Source of the DNA: Planctomycetaceae bacterium
GTDB taxonomy: Bacteria; Planctomycetota; Planctomycetia; Pirellulales; Pirellulaceae
DNA length: 64,000 nucleotides
Reading direction: 5' to 3'
Assembly: GCA_020638975.1 (NCBI GenBank)
Contig: JACKHN010000005.1
Location: 248,001-312,000 of the forward strand
The translations under genes and the position numbers were made by a program. The notes under the pieces were generated by a model. The model ran no database searches. It was not told the origin of the DNA and saw nothing but the letters and a program-made list of their open reading frames with translations. Below are positions 43,071 through 52,412 of this stretch, piece by piece. The first letter of the stretch is position 1, and each line of letters starts with the position of its first letter.

Positions 43071-44396
43071 ATGCAAGACATCGAGAATCGATCCATAGCG
43101 GCGTTAAAGCGTCTGACGGACTACGTCTCGTCGGGGGCATCGCTCGACGAAGTTTTGGACTTCGTGTACGAAGAGTTCCAGCCGCTGCTTCCCTATCAAC
43201 GCATCGGATTTGCAGAGATCGATGTTGATCGAGGTCGCGTCACTGCGCGATGGGCACGATCGGATCGCGAACTCGTCCTAAAAAGCGGCTTCTCGGCTCC
43301 GCTGGCGGGCTCTTCGCTGGAGCTTTTGCTAACTTCGCAAAGACCGCGTGTACTTAACGACCTCGTCCAATACCTCGCACGACACCCGCAGTCGTTGTCT
43401 ACACAACACATCGTCGAAGAAGGCTTCCGCTCTTCGTTCACGTGTCCGCTGCTCGTGGAGGCGAAGCCGGTTGGTTTTCTCTTTTTCACGAGTGATTCGC
43501 CAAACGCATACTCGTATATGCACACGTCGCTATTCCAGCAGATCGCTGGTCAACTAGCACTTCAAATTCTCCTCACTCGTGAGCAGGAACGCTCTCGCAA
43601 AATGCTCAGTGCGACTGTCGCGCTATTAATGAGCGTACTTGAGATGGTTGCCCCAGTTGCTTGTGGCCAAGCGACTCGCGTAAGAAGAGTCGTCCAATCG
43701 GTCGCAAGCGCTCTCCAAATGAAGAAGACCTGGGAGCTTGAGTTGGCTGCACTCTTGTGCCGTCTGAGTTATCTGACGGTCCCGAATGAACTCGCCGAAC
43801 GACAACTCAAGTGTGGCGACATCACGAGTGCCGAACGAGCACTGTTGGATTCTCGCGCTGAAGTCGCCTCGGAGTTGCTGTTTAACATTCCTAGCTTTCA
43901 GGGCGTGGCCGAAATCGTAAGGCGACAGTGCGATACGTTCGAGCCTTCCGTTGAAGGCAATGCTCCAATTCGGTTTGCGGCGAGCGTACTCCGGGCGGCG
44001 GTGGCCTTCGACGGGTATCGAATTCAAGGCATGACTCCCTATGGCGCACTCGCCGAGATCCGGCGCGAAGGATCATCGTATGCACCAGGAATCTTGGTGG
44101 CTCTGGAATCCGTGATTCTAGCTTCGGAAGAGCAGTTAGTTCGCCGAAACGTGCGACTGAGGGATCTGGCCGTCGGTATGCGATTGGAGCAGCATGTCGT
44201 GACCGCAGCAGGAAAGCGGCTGATTTCGGCTGGCCACGTCGTCACAGACGCGTTCTTAAGACGTTTGCGTACGTGCGGTCAAACCGATGCAATCCAAGAG
44301 CCGATTGCCGTCGCGATTCCACACTCGAATGCTCGATTTCCCGCGCGTGGCGAGGACTACGTCGATCGTGGCAACACGCTTGATCTCGTTACGTAA
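43071..44396 (+). CDS. GAF plus degenerate HD-GYP-like signalling protein
   Basis: 441 aa from ATG 43071. The 295 bp upstream (to the divergent esterase) hold no gene, and the open frame there (from 42843) is not protein-like. Residues about 10-165 are a GAF sensor domain (YVSSGASLDEVLDFVYEEF, then QRIGFAEIDVDRGRVTARW, SSFTCPLLVEAKPVGFLFF). Residues about 180-340 align with HD-GYP phosphodiesterases, but the metal-binding HD is replaced by LLCRLSYLTVP and the later histidines are also missing. The last 60 residues (RLRDLAVGMRLEQHVVTAAG) are the usual tail. It probably signals or scaffolds without hydrolysing cyclic di-GMP. Confidence 0.75.
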   Translation: MQDIENRSIAALKRLTDYVSSGASLDEVLDFVYEEFQPLLPYQRIGFAEIDVDRGRVTARWARSDRELVLKSGFSAPLAGSSLELLLTSQRPRVLNDLVQYLARHPQSLSTQHIVEEGFRSSFTCPLLVEAKPVGFLFFTSDSPNAYSYMHTSLFQQIAGQLALQILLTREQERSRKMLSATVALLMSVLEMVAPVACGQATRVRRVVQSVASALQMKKTWELELAALLCRLSYLTVPNELAERQLKCGDITSAERALLDSRAEVASELLFNIPSFQGVAEIVRRQCDTFEPSVEGNAPIRFAASVLRAAVAFDGYRIQGMTPYGALAEIRREGSSYAPGILVALESVILASEEQLVRRNVRLRDLAVGMRLEQHVVTAAGKRLISAGHVVTDAFLRRLRTCGQTDAIQEPIAVAIPHSNARFPARGEDYVDRGNTLDLVT

Positions 44397-44684
44397 CGAA
44401 GTTCGCCTCCAGACGCGTTCAGAAACGCGGACCGGATTTACTAGCGAAGTGACGCCGCTCTGCCGCCGGTGAGAGAAGTTGTCGGAACCGCACCCCGCTT
44501 GGTACACATTACAACTTCCGCCGCGATACGACGGAGCGATGGGTGCCGGTTGGGTTCCGCGATGCGGGTTCCTCGACGCGCCGTCTTGCCTTCGAGAATT
44601 GAGTACGCGACAATAACGAACCCGAGCAGCGACCCGCAGCCCCCACCGGTTCGCCCCACCCGATTCGACGACGGAGCACCTCCC

Positions 44685-45686
44685 ATGCGTTTGCTACCCA
44701 TTCTTCTACTTATTATCAGCTGCATCACTGTCGAGGCAGCTGACGAATATGAATTGCAGTACCCGCTCGGTCTAAAGCGGATGCCCATTCCCGAAACGAA
44801 CGAACTTACGGCAGCCAAGATTGAACTTGGCAAGCAACTGTACTTCGATCCTCGTCTATCGCGCGATGATACGGTCAGTTGTGCGAGTTGCCACGACCCG
44901 AAGAAGGGTTGGTCAAACGGCGACCACTTTGCTACCGGCGTTCGCGGGCAACGTGGTGGGCGTAGCGCTCCGACGATTATCAACTCGGGCTATTCTTACT
45001 TTCAATTTTGGGATGGACGAGCCATCATGTTGGAAGGACAAGCTCTGGGGCCGATCCAGAATCCCATCGAGATGGATTTGACGCTGGAGGAATGCGTCGC
45101 GAAGCTAAATGCGATCGAAGGTTACCGTAAACAGTTTCAAGCCGTATTCGGTACCGACGTCGATTCGGTTGGCATGGCGAAAGCCATCGCTTCCTTCGAG
45201 CGAACGGTGTTGTCCGGAAACGCACCGCACGACAAGTTCAAGGCCGGCGATGAGAAAGCTTTGTCCGCTGCGGCACAGCGCGGTAGCAAGCTGTTCTTCG
45301 GCAAAGCGAATTGCTCGGCTTGCCATGCGGGCCCGAACTTCAGCGACTTTGCCTTTCACAACATCGGTGTCGGTATGGACAAGAGCGAGCCCGATGTCGG
45401 ACGATTCAGCGAAACTCAGATGCTTGGCGATCGGGGATCGTTCAAGACGCCAACGCTTCGCGAAATCGCACGGACCGCACCGTATATGCACGATGGAAGT
45501 GTGAAGACGCTCGAAGATGTTGTTGAATACTATGACAAAGGCGGCTTTGCCAATCCGCAACTTGATGAAGAGTTGTTTCCGCTAAAATTAACCCCTGAGC
45601 AAAAAGCCGATTTGGTGACGTTTTTGAAAGAAGGGCTGAGCAGCGAGGACTACCCGGACATCGAACCGCCCACGCTACCGAAATAG
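44685..45686 (+). CDS. Di-haem cytochrome c peroxidase, secreted
   Basis: 333 aa from ATG 44685 with GGAG 8 bases ahead. Signal peptide ends ITVEAAD. Haem sites CASCH near residue 68 and CSACH near residue 210; motifs KIELGKQLYFDPRLSRDD, FQFWDGRAIMLEGQALG and RTAPYMHDGSVKTLEDVV match the CCP/MauG family. Peroxide reduction in the periplasm. The next gene, a propeller protein, follows 52 bp later in the same direction, so the two are likely an operon. Confidence 0.94.
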   Translation: MRLLPILLLIISCITVEAADEYELQYPLGLKRMPIPETNELTAAKIELGKQLYFDPRLSRDDTVSCASCHDPKKGWSNGDHFATGVRGQRGGRSAPTIINSGYSYFQFWDGRAIMLEGQALGPIQNPIEMDLTLEECVAKLNAIEGYRKQFQAVFGTDVDSVGMAKAIASFERTVLSGNAPHDKFKAGDEKALSAAAQRGSKLFFGKANCSACHAGPNFSDFAFHNIGVGMDKSEPDVGRFSETQMLGDRGSFKTPTLREIARTAPYMHDGSVKTLEDVVEYYDKGGFANPQLDEELFPLKLTPEQKADLVTFLKEGLSSEDYPDIEPPTLPK

Positions 45687-45738
45687 TATTTGACGTTGGA
45701 ACACCGCAACCCACTTCACTCCGAAGGAGAATTGATTC

Positions 45739-46740
45739 ATGAGAACTAGCATCTTGAGCATCATCGCTGTGCTCGCCTTTTCCCTTGCTCCGGCTTGGGC
45801 CGATCATCACGTCACGACGGTCGTCGACGGACTCGACAATCCAGCTGGCATCGCAATTCAGCCTGAAACGGGACACGTTTTCGTCTCGGACAGCGGAGCT
45901 TCGCGGATCATTCGCGTGGTCGATGGCAAGGCGCAAGCCGTCATTACCGATTTCCCTGTCGACGTCTACGGCAAAGGTCCCATGTATAACATCGGCCCGC
46001 TCGGGCTGGTGTTTATTGACAAGGACACCTTGGTCGTTGGCGGCGGTGGATTGATTGACGGCGAAGAGTTGCTCCGCGTCTACAAAGTTCCGGCTGCTGG
46101 CCAGGCGGCAATCAAAGCCGACAAGATGGAAGAGAGCTTTAAGCTTAGTCCCACCGATGACATCAAAGGTGAAGGCAACTTCTATGGCCTGGCCTCTAAC
46201 GGCACGCACGTATTTGTAACTTGCAATGGCGACGATACCAAAGGTTGGGTTTCGCGTGCCGTGATCAAGGAAGGCAAACTCGCCAACTACAAGCGATTCC
46301 TCGCCACCAAGGAAGCCACAGAAGTCGATGCTCCCGTGGCCATCGCGATCAGCCCACGCGGCGAGTTGGTGATCGGCCAGATGGGCGAGATCACCGTTCC
46401 AGGCGACGGCCTCCTGACGTTCTACAATGCCAAGAACGGCAAGCTGCTCTTGAACCTTGAAACAGGCCTCAGCGACATCACTGCCTTGGCCTACAGCCCC
46501 AAGGGCCAACTCTATGCGACCGACTTCAATTGGCTCAACACGAGCGAAGGCGGCTTGTACCAGCTGATTTCCAAAGAGGATGACGGCAAGCAAAGCATCG
46601 AAGCCAAGAAGATCGAATCGCTCGACAAAGCGACGGCCATGACCTTCGCGGCAGATGGCTCGCTCTACATCACAGTTATCGGTACCGGTGAAGGCGACGC
46701 GAAAGGTGGCAAACTTTTGAAAATTGCCCCTGGTCTGTAA
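45739..46740 (+). CDS. Secreted six-bladed propeller (SMP-30/NHL-like) protein
   Basis: 333 aa, ATG preceded by GAAGGAG. Signal peptide ends LAPAWADH. Repeats of NHL/SMP-30 kind: NPAGIAIQPETGHVFVSDSG, NFYGLASNGTHVFVTCNGDD, APVAIAISPRGELVIGQMGE, DITALAYSPKGQLYATDFNW, ATAMTFAADGSLYITVIGTG. Probably a periplasmic sugar lactonase or electron-transfer partner of the peroxidase gene upstream; the specific reaction cannot be read. Confidence 0.85.
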   Translation: MRTSILSIIAVLAFSLAPAWADHHVTTVVDGLDNPAGIAIQPETGHVFVSDSGASRIIRVVDGKAQAVITDFPVDVYGKGPMYNIGPLGLVFIDKDTLVVGGGGLIDGEELLRVYKVPAAGQAAIKADKMEESFKLSPTDDIKGEGNFYGLASNGTHVFVTCNGDDTKGWVSRAVIKEGKLANYKRFLATKEATEVDAPVAIAISPRGELVIGQMGEITVPGDGLLTFYNAKNGKLLLNLETGLSDITALAYSPKGQLYATDFNWLNTSEGGLYQLISKEDDGKQSIEAKKIESLDKATAMTFAADGSLYITVIGTGEGDAKGGKLLKIAPGL

Positions 46741-46770
46741 GTCGCTTCACGCATCAATCCTGAAAAGTAA

Positions 46771-46811
46771 AATGGCCCGCGTGGTGATACCACGCGGGCC
46801 ATTGTTTTGTT
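46771..46811. terminator. Bidirectional rho-independent terminator
   Basis: Perfect 15-bp arms 46771-46785 and 46789-46803 (core GGCCCGCGTGGT) with loop GAT, then GTTTTGTTT. The other strand gives a TTTTACTTTTC run. It lies between the convergent propeller and bioB genes. Confidence 0.9.
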
Positions 46812-46827
46812 TCAATGCGAGTTGCGA

Positions 46828-47874
46828 TTACCCAACCACGCACTCTTCATTCTTCGTAACCACAAACCCCATCTCCTCAATCATTTTGTAGTCAGCTTCG
46901 GCGGCTTGGCCTTCGGTGGTGAGATAGTCGCCGACGAAGATCGAGTTCGCGGGATAAAGGCCAAGGCACTGCATGCTGCCGAGGTGAATCTCGCGCCCGC
47001 CTGCGATACGCAGTTCGCGATCAGGATTGACGAAGCGGAACATGGCAAGCGTCTTCAAACAGTAACGTGGGTTCAGGTCCTGGTTACCGGACAGTGGCGT
47101 CCCTTCGATCGGGATTAGGAAGTTAAGTGGAATCGATTCCGCCCGGACTTCGTGGAGTTGCAACGCCATCCGAACGACGTCAATGTCTTGCTCGCCCATC
47201 CCAATGATGCCGCCTGAACAAATTTCGATGCCGGCGTTTCGCACGGCGTTCAAAGTGTCGATGCGATCTTGGTAGGTGTGAGTCGTGCAAATTTCTTTGT
47301 AGTGCTCGGCACTTGTGTTGACGTTGTGGTTAACGCGGTCAACACCACATGCCTTCAAGCGATCCGCCTGATCCTGATCCAACAGGCCCAGGCACGCACA
47401 GATCTTGAGGTCGTATTTCTCTTTGATCTCAGGGACCAGAGCTTCGACAGCTGCGATCTCCCGCTCGTTGGGACCGCGAGCCGAAATGACCATGCAGTAA
47501 GTTTTCGAATTCCGCTCGTAAGCCTGCTTGGCTCCTTCGAGGATTTTGTCGCGGCTGAGGAAGTTGTACTTCGGGATCTCCGCATCGGAGACCTTAGATT
47601 GCGAGCAATAGCTGCAATCTTCCGGGCACAGTCCGCTCTTGGCGTTCATCAGGTAATAGAGTTGGACCGTCTTGCCGAAGTACTTGTGACGAATCTTGTA
47701 AGCCGCAGATAGAATATCGAGCAATTGTTCGTCGGGAGCGCGAACGATGCTCAAGGCCTCGGCTTCGGTGATCTCGTAGCCACCGAGAACCCGCTCGGCA
47801 AGTTCGTTCCAGTTCACCGTGGTGATTGCTTTCGATTCGCTCGTGGCAGTTGCGGCGGTAGATGCTTGAATCAT
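46828..47874 (-). CDS. bioB: Biotin synthase
   Basis: 348 aa radical-SAM enzyme that inserts sulfur into dethiobiotin in the last step of biotin synthesis. The radical-SAM cluster cysteines are C83, C87 and C90 in CPEDCSYCSQ; further family motifs are CMVISARGP, NHNVNTSAEHY and GMGEQDIDVV, with the [2Fe-2S] ligands in SKTYCMV, LKICACLG and AGIEICSGG. No other bio genes are in the window. Divergent from the PSP1-like gene. Confidence 0.97.
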   Translation of the reverse strand: MIQASTAATATSESKAITTVNWNELAERVLGGYEITEAEALSIVRAPDEQLLDILSAAYKIRHKYFGKTVQLYYLMNAKSGLCPEDCSYCSQSKVSDAEIPKYNFLSRDKILEGAKQAYERNSKTYCMVISARGPNEREIAAVEALVPEIKEKYDLKICACLGLLDQDQADRLKACGVDRVNHNVNTSAEHYKEICTTHTYQDRIDTLNAVRNAGIEICSGGIIGMGEQDIDVVRMALQLHEVRAESIPLNFLIPIEGTPLSGNQDLNPRYCLKTLAMFRFVNPDRELRIAGGREIHLGSMQCLGLYPANSIFVGDYLTTEGQAAEADYKMIEEMGFVVTKNEECVVG

Positions 47875-48000
47875 GCTTAGCTCAGTTATCGAATGTCTGA
47901 TGGGAATCGCCCTGCCCTCCCCTGCTGATTGGTGGTCAGCCGGGTTGGCGAAGCGAGGAACTTAGCTCAGAATGATAACATTCGTGGGACATCTTCGTCG

Positions 48001-48597
48001 ATGCCCGCTACGACCGTTCCGATTGAGGCCTCATCCGTGACCGCTCATCATCTCGTCCGAATTGGTGTGATGGGACACGTCGGTCGCTTCGATTCCGTGG
48101 ATGGCTTCGTTTATGCACGGCATGCGCGCGTCATCTGCCGCACAGCGCGCGGTCTGGAAGTTGGAGAAGTGCTCTCGTCCAGCGAAATGAACGGTCGCGA
48201 GGCGGATGGGACGCTTGTGCGGCGGCTGACGGTCGAGGACGACTTGCTGCTGACACGCATTGAGCGGAACCGTGACGAGGCATTTCAGGCCTGCAATCGG
48301 CTGCTCGCCGAACGCGATCTACCGGCTGTGCTGATGGACGTTGAGCATTTGTTCGACGGCCAGTCCCTGTACTTTTACTTTTTGGGCGACGTGAGTCCCG
48401 AGATCGAAGCGCTCACCAGCGAACTTGCCTCGACCTACGAAACCGAAGTTCAATTCCAGAAATTTGCCGAAACGCTCACCGAAGGCTGCGGCCCAGGGTG
48501 TGGCACAGCGGAAGCGATGGGCCAAGGTTGCTCGACGGGCGGCTGCGCATCATGTGCGGTTTCCAGTGCGTGCGGATCGCGTGGGGCTGCCAGCTGA
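48001..48597 (+). CDS. PSP1-like C-terminal domain protein with Cys-rich tail
   Basis: 198 aa from ATG 48001. The first 150 residues match the PSP1 C-terminal domain (RIGVMGHVGRFDSVDGFVYA, then RTARGLEVGEVL and LFDGQSLYFYFLGDVSPEIE), the family of YaaT, a protein linked to DNA-replication and phosphorelay control in Bacillus. The last 40 residues hold eight cysteines with glycine between (CGPGCGTAEAMGQGCSTGGC), perhaps a metal site. Its 3' end overlaps the convergent OLD gene by 48 bp. Function in this organism unknown. Confidence 0.8.
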   Translation: MPATTVPIEASSVTAHHLVRIGVMGHVGRFDSVDGFVYARHARVICRTARGLEVGEVLSSSEMNGREADGTLVRRLTVEDDLLLTRIERNRDEAFQACNRLLAERDLPAVLMDVEHLFDGQSLYFYFLGDVSPEIEALTSELASTYETEVQFQKFAETLTEGCGPGCGTAEAMGQGCSTGGCASCAVSSACGSRGAAS

Positions 48598-50388
48598 ATT
48601 CAGATGCGTGATCAGATCCTTCACAAACGTCTGCAATTCGGTTGGACACTGGCCTTGATGCAATAACTGCATCGCCTGGTTGATCCACACGCGGCGGTCC
48701 TGGCTGCCGGTTTCGATCCATGCTTCGAGCCGCCCCTTCGGCGACACGAAAATTCCTTTTCGCTTGAGGTCTTCGAGCAGTTCCTCGACCCACATCCGCA
48801 GTTCGCGTGGCAACCACTCCAACCGCTCGTGACGTAGCTTCGCCCAGTTCTGAGACCCGGCCGTTTCGGTTGCTAGTGGCTTGGCCGCGGCTGGAGAAGC
48901 CGTTTCGCCCTTGATCTGGTCAAGAAAACTTTCCACTTCGTTGGCACTTGCAGCGATCGCTTCTTCGTCGAACCAACCTTCCACGTGCTTCGCAAGCCGG
49001 TCGCGAGTTGCGAGCCAAGGTTGCGGCGGCGGCGAGCCGCTGGCCGCCTGCACCAAGTCGCTGAGTTCCTTTTCGTTTTGCAACACATCGAGTTCGACGA
49101 CGGTGCAGACGGGCAATCCACATTGCCTCATGACTTTCGTAACGAGGCCGACGTTCCTGGCCCCTGCGGCATGAATGAAGCCGATGTTATTCGACGTCGG
49201 CAACCGATTGGCAACCGTTTCGTACACAATCTGATCATCGGCCTCCGCTGCGACGACGGCACCGTCGCAGAACAACAGGCGTAATGCGTCTTGAGTCGCA
49301 AAAATCGGGAAACGAGCGAGGGCTCGCGTTGCCTCGTGAGGGATCGAGTGAAACGAGGTGATGTCGTCCTTGCGTTCTGTGCGCAGGATCGTCAAGCTCG
49401 GTGCTCCTTCGGCAAGCCCCTGGAGGAAGGCAACATCCCCTGTCGAGACGAACACTTGGCAGGCGAGTCCTGAAGCGTTGGCCGCGATCCATCTGCCGAG
49501 GAATCGAGCTTGCGATGGTTGTAAGTAGGCTTCCGGCTGATCGATCAATATTACGCGGCCCTGTCCTAACAACATCGTCAGGACAATGGCAACAAAACTC
49601 TGGTAGGCATCACCCTCTTGATCGATGCGGTGCAATTGTTGCTGTTGCCGAACCTGTTCGATCGGATCGGCTAACGCCTTCGGGAACTCGCGGGCCACCC
49701 GTAGCGATAGTGTGATCCGTTCGCTCGTGTCCAGCCTGACCTGCATACCACCAAAGGCTGCGGCGAACGCATCGGTCAGTCCTTGATGAAGGTTTGCGTC
49801 GGCATAGTGCAAGACCTGAAGCAGATTCTCGGGCCCTTGCAGCGGACTGGCGGCAAGCGTTGACGCTACCAGTCGCTTGCGATCGTTCGAGCCGACGTAC
49901 GAGATGCGCAACCGCATCAAATCTCCGAGCGAACTCGCCCAGACAGACTTGGCATTCATGACGGGGCGGTACAAGATGTTTTGCAGCTCGCGGCTGATTG
50001 CGCGTTGCTGCGGCGTTTTCAAGTCGGGGCCAATCCCCTGAACGATCGTGCCCTCCGATGAATTCGGGTCAATAATTTTCAGTCCGTGTAACATTCGCTC
50101 GATGGAAAGCTTCGGCACGAAGTTCAAATCATTCAGCACAACGGGGCGAGGTTCTTCTTCGCTCGATCGGTCCATCGTTGAAGGATCGAAGTTAGCCGCC
50201 AATCTTAAGATGTCGCGCAGCGTCTCCGACTTTCCCGAATTGTTCGGGCCCACGATCGCGGTGATCGCGCCGACCTCCACCGGCTGTCCGCCACGCGGAG
50301 TAATTGATCGGATCAACGATTGATCCGTTGCTCGACGCGCGACACCTGGCGTCGTCGATGCCGTCGGTTTGATGACTGTCTCTGGCAT
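48550..50388 (-). CDS. OLD-family ATPase with TOPRIM-like C-terminal domain
   Basis: 612 aa. Overcoming-lysogenisation-defect type protein: ABC-like ATPase (residues about 35-345) with a C-terminal TOPRIM nuclease-like region (about 370-460: LLFCDGAVVAAEADDQIVYE, then VVELDVLQNEKEL). Walker A is GPNNSGKS at 47-54. Walker B is VILIDQPEAYLQP, in which Gln284 replaces the Glu that usually follows the first acid, and EAHLHP is changed to EAYLQP. OLD proteins act in anti-phage defence (P2 Old, Gabija-like and retron systems) and DNA processing; role here is inferred. Overlaps the convergent PSP1-like gene by 48 bp. A gamma-class carbonic anhydrase gene lies upstream, 9 bp away. Confidence 0.8.
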   Translation of the reverse strand: MPETVIKPTASTTPGVARRATDQSLIRSITPRGGQPVEVGAITAIVGPNNSGKSETLRDILRLAANFDPSTMDRSSEEEPRPVVLNDLNFVPKLSIERMLHGLKIIDPNSSEGTIVQGIGPDLKTPQQRAISRELQNILYRPVMNAKSVWASSLGDLMRLRISYVGSNDRKRLVASTLAASPLQGPENLLQVLHYADANLHQGLTDAFAAAFGGMQVRLDTSERITLSLRVAREFPKALADPIEQVRQQQQLHRIDQEGDAYQSFVAIVLTMLLGQGRVILIDQPEAYLQPSQARFLGRWIAANASGLACQVFVSTGDVAFLQGLAEGAPSLTILRTERKDDITSFHSIPHEATRALARFPIFATQDALRLLFCDGAVVAAEADDQIVYETVANRLPTSNNIGFIHAAGARNVGLVTKVMRQCGLPVCTVVELDVLQNEKELSDLVQAASGSPPPQPWLATRDRLAKHVEGWFDEEAIAASANEVESFLDQIKGETASPAAAKPLATETAGSQNWAKLRHERLEWLPRELRMWVEELLEDLKRKGIFVSPKGRLEAWIETGSQDRRVWINQAMQLLHQGQCPTELQTFVKDLITHLNSAGSPTRSARTGNRT

Positions 50389-50397
50389 GAACTCTCT

Positions 50398-50901
50398 CTA
50401 CTGCTGAAACTTCTTCGCTTGCTCTGCATAATGCAACGCGGCATGAGCCATACGCTTCCGATCCTCCTCGGTCACTTCGCGGCGGATCTTCCCGGGAACT
50501 CCCATCACCACGGAGCCCGGAGGCACAACTGTTCCCTCGGTCACCACCGCACCAACTGCGATGAGGCTGCCTTGGCCGATCTTGGCTCCATTCATGACCA
50601 CGGCCCGCATCCCAATCATACAGCCGTCTTCAACCGTCGCTCCGTGAACGATCGCCGCATGACCGACGGTCACTTGATCACCGAGCACACACGGAAAGCC
50701 CGGATCGGCGTGTAACATACACAAGTCTTGCACATTCGTTTGCTTGCCGATACGAATCGACTCGGTATCTCCCCGCACAACCGCGTTAAACCAGATACTC
50801 GATTCGGCGCCGATGGTTACATCACCTAAGACGATCGCGCCGGGTGCGATATACGCAGTTGGGTCGACGAGTTCTCGCCGTAATTCGTTAGGACTCGACA
50901 T
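50398..50901 (-). CDS. Gamma-class carbonic anhydrase family protein
   Basis: 167 aa left-handed beta-helix with hexapeptide repeats (TAYIAPGAIVLGDVTIGAES and so on). Zinc ligands visible: the His in CMLHADPG and the two in GHAAIVHGA. CaiE/YrdA-type protein that hydrates CO2 or binds related small molecules. Shares a direction with the OLD gene, 9 bp ahead of it, so probably one transcript. Confidence 0.9.
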   Translation of the reverse strand: MSSPNELRRELVDPTAYIAPGAIVLGDVTIGAESSIWFNAVVRGDTESIRIGKQTNVQDLCMLHADPGFPCVLGDQVTVGHAAIVHGATVEDGCMIGMRAVVMNGAKIGQGSLIAVGAVVTEGTVVPPGSVVMGVPGKIRREVTEEDRKRMAHAALHYAEQAKKFQQ

Positions 50902-51023
50902 TTAGAGGGAGCTTTCTCTCGACGAATGTCACTGCGTGAAGGATGACTGCGTGGCTTCGTGCTTGATTTGAAATCGCTGAGGCCCGAGTGTCCTGACAAT
51001 AGGGAAAACGATAAGCTACTCCC

Positions 51024-52400
51024 ATGATATCGTCACTCCCCACAATAGCGAAAGCCGCAGAGCAGATTCGCACCGGCGAGATTCGCCCGTTGGATCTCGT
51101 GGAGTTCTGTCTCGCGCGAATCGAGCAGTACGAAGACCGCATCCACGCGTGGGTGCTGGTCGATGCCGATGGAGCTCGAGCGGAAGCCCAACGGCAAGCC
51201 GAATTGCTAGAACTCGGCCTCGAGCCGGGGCCGCTAGCCGGAATCCCGATTGGCATCAAGGACATTATCGACGTCGCAGGGTGGCCGACAAAAGCGGGCT
51301 CACCGCTTCGTGAAGGTCATGTAGCGACGGCCGACGCGCCACTGGTGCGTTACCTCCGAGATGCCGGTGCCATTATTCTCGGAAAAACGGTGACCACGCA
51401 GTTTGCCAGCTTCGATCCGCCACCGACGCGTAATCCGTGGAACGTGGATCGCACACCCGGCGGTTCGAGCAGCGGCAGTGCAGCCTCCGTCGCTCTTGGC
51501 ATGTGCATGGCAGCCATCGGCTCGCAAACGGGCGGCTCAATCATTCGGCCTGCCAGTTACTGCGGAGTCGCCGGTCTCAAGCCGACGTTCGGTCGCGTCT
51601 CGCTCGATGGAGTCGTTCCGCTCAGCGAGCCACTCGATCACGGTGGTCCGATTGCTCGCTGTGTCGATGATCTCCTGGCGATCTTCTCCACAATCGGGAA
51701 CTTCGTTGAGGGATTGCACGCGAGCCCTACCGTCTATGCCTTCAATCATCTAGCGTTCGATCCATTCGGATTCGAGAAACTCGGATCTGAGCCACCGCCC
51801 CGGCGGTTCCATGTGATCGAATCTTACTTCATGGAAAACGCCTCACCCGAGGTTGTCGCAATCACACGTCGTGCCTTAGCCAAGCTCCAGGATGCTTGGA
51901 GCGAAGAGCAGTCGATCAAGTTGCCGGATTCTTTCGCGGAGGTTCACGCTCACCATTATCGTATTATGGCTTGTGGAGCAGCCGAGTATCACCGACGAGA
52001 CTTCGCAGCGAACCCCAATGCGTACGCCCCAAACATCTCGAAGCTAATCGAAGACGGTTTGGCTTCGTCGCGAGAAGACTATCTCGCCGCCCTCGAACAT
52101 CAACGACAATTCCAGGCCGCGTTCGAGGGCACGTTGTCCGACGGTTCCATCGCCGTTATGCCGTCAACTGCCACTACCGCTCCGAGTTCAGACACAACCG
52201 GCGATCCAAAGTTCAACTCGCCTTGGAGTTATGCCGGCGTTCCGGCCGTGACGATTCCTTGCGGTATCGCCAGCGATGGGATGCCATGCGGGCTGCAATT
52301 GGTCGGCCCGCGAAACAGTGAAGCGAGATTGCTTCAAGCCGCTGCCTGGTGCGAGGAACGAATTGGATTTCAACATCATCCACCATTACTAGACGAGTAA
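51024..52400 (+). CDS. Amidase (GatA/AtzF-type signature family)
   Basis: 458 aa. Amidase-signature enzyme hydrolysing a C-N amide bond with a Ser-cisSer-Lys triad: the Lys lies in GIPIGIKDIIDVAG, the two Ser in TPGGSSSGSAASVALGM and SQTGGSIIRP. Also CGVAGLKPTFGRVS. It may act on a free amide, a peptide or tRNA-bound substrate; no gatB or gatC adjoins it, so a tRNA role is unlikely. The peptidase gene starts 12 bp after the stop, indicating one operon. Confidence 0.92.
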   Translation: MISSLPTIAKAAEQIRTGEIRPLDLVEFCLARIEQYEDRIHAWVLVDADGARAEAQRQAELLELGLEPGPLAGIPIGIKDIIDVAGWPTKAGSPLREGHVATADAPLVRYLRDAGAIILGKTVTTQFASFDPPPTRNPWNVDRTPGGSSSGSAASVALGMCMAAIGSQTGGSIIRPASYCGVAGLKPTFGRVSLDGVVPLSEPLDHGGPIARCVDDLLAIFSTIGNFVEGLHASPTVYAFNHLAFDPFGFEKLGSEPPPRRFHVIESYFMENASPEVVAITRRALAKLQDAWSEEQSIKLPDSFAEVHAHHYRIMACGAAEYHRRDFAANPNAYAPNISKLIEDGLASSREDYLAALEHQRQFQAAFEGTLSDGSIAVMPSTATTAPSSDTTGDPKFNSPWSYAGVPAVTIPCGIASDGMPCGLQLVGPRNSEARLLQAAAWCEERIGFQHHPPLLDE

Positions 52401-52412
52401 ATAGGAATTGAT

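Noticed and set aside
45442..46593. 383-aa open frame on the - strand
   Set aside because: Antisense to the propeller and the peroxidase gene; no domains, no ribosome-binding site.
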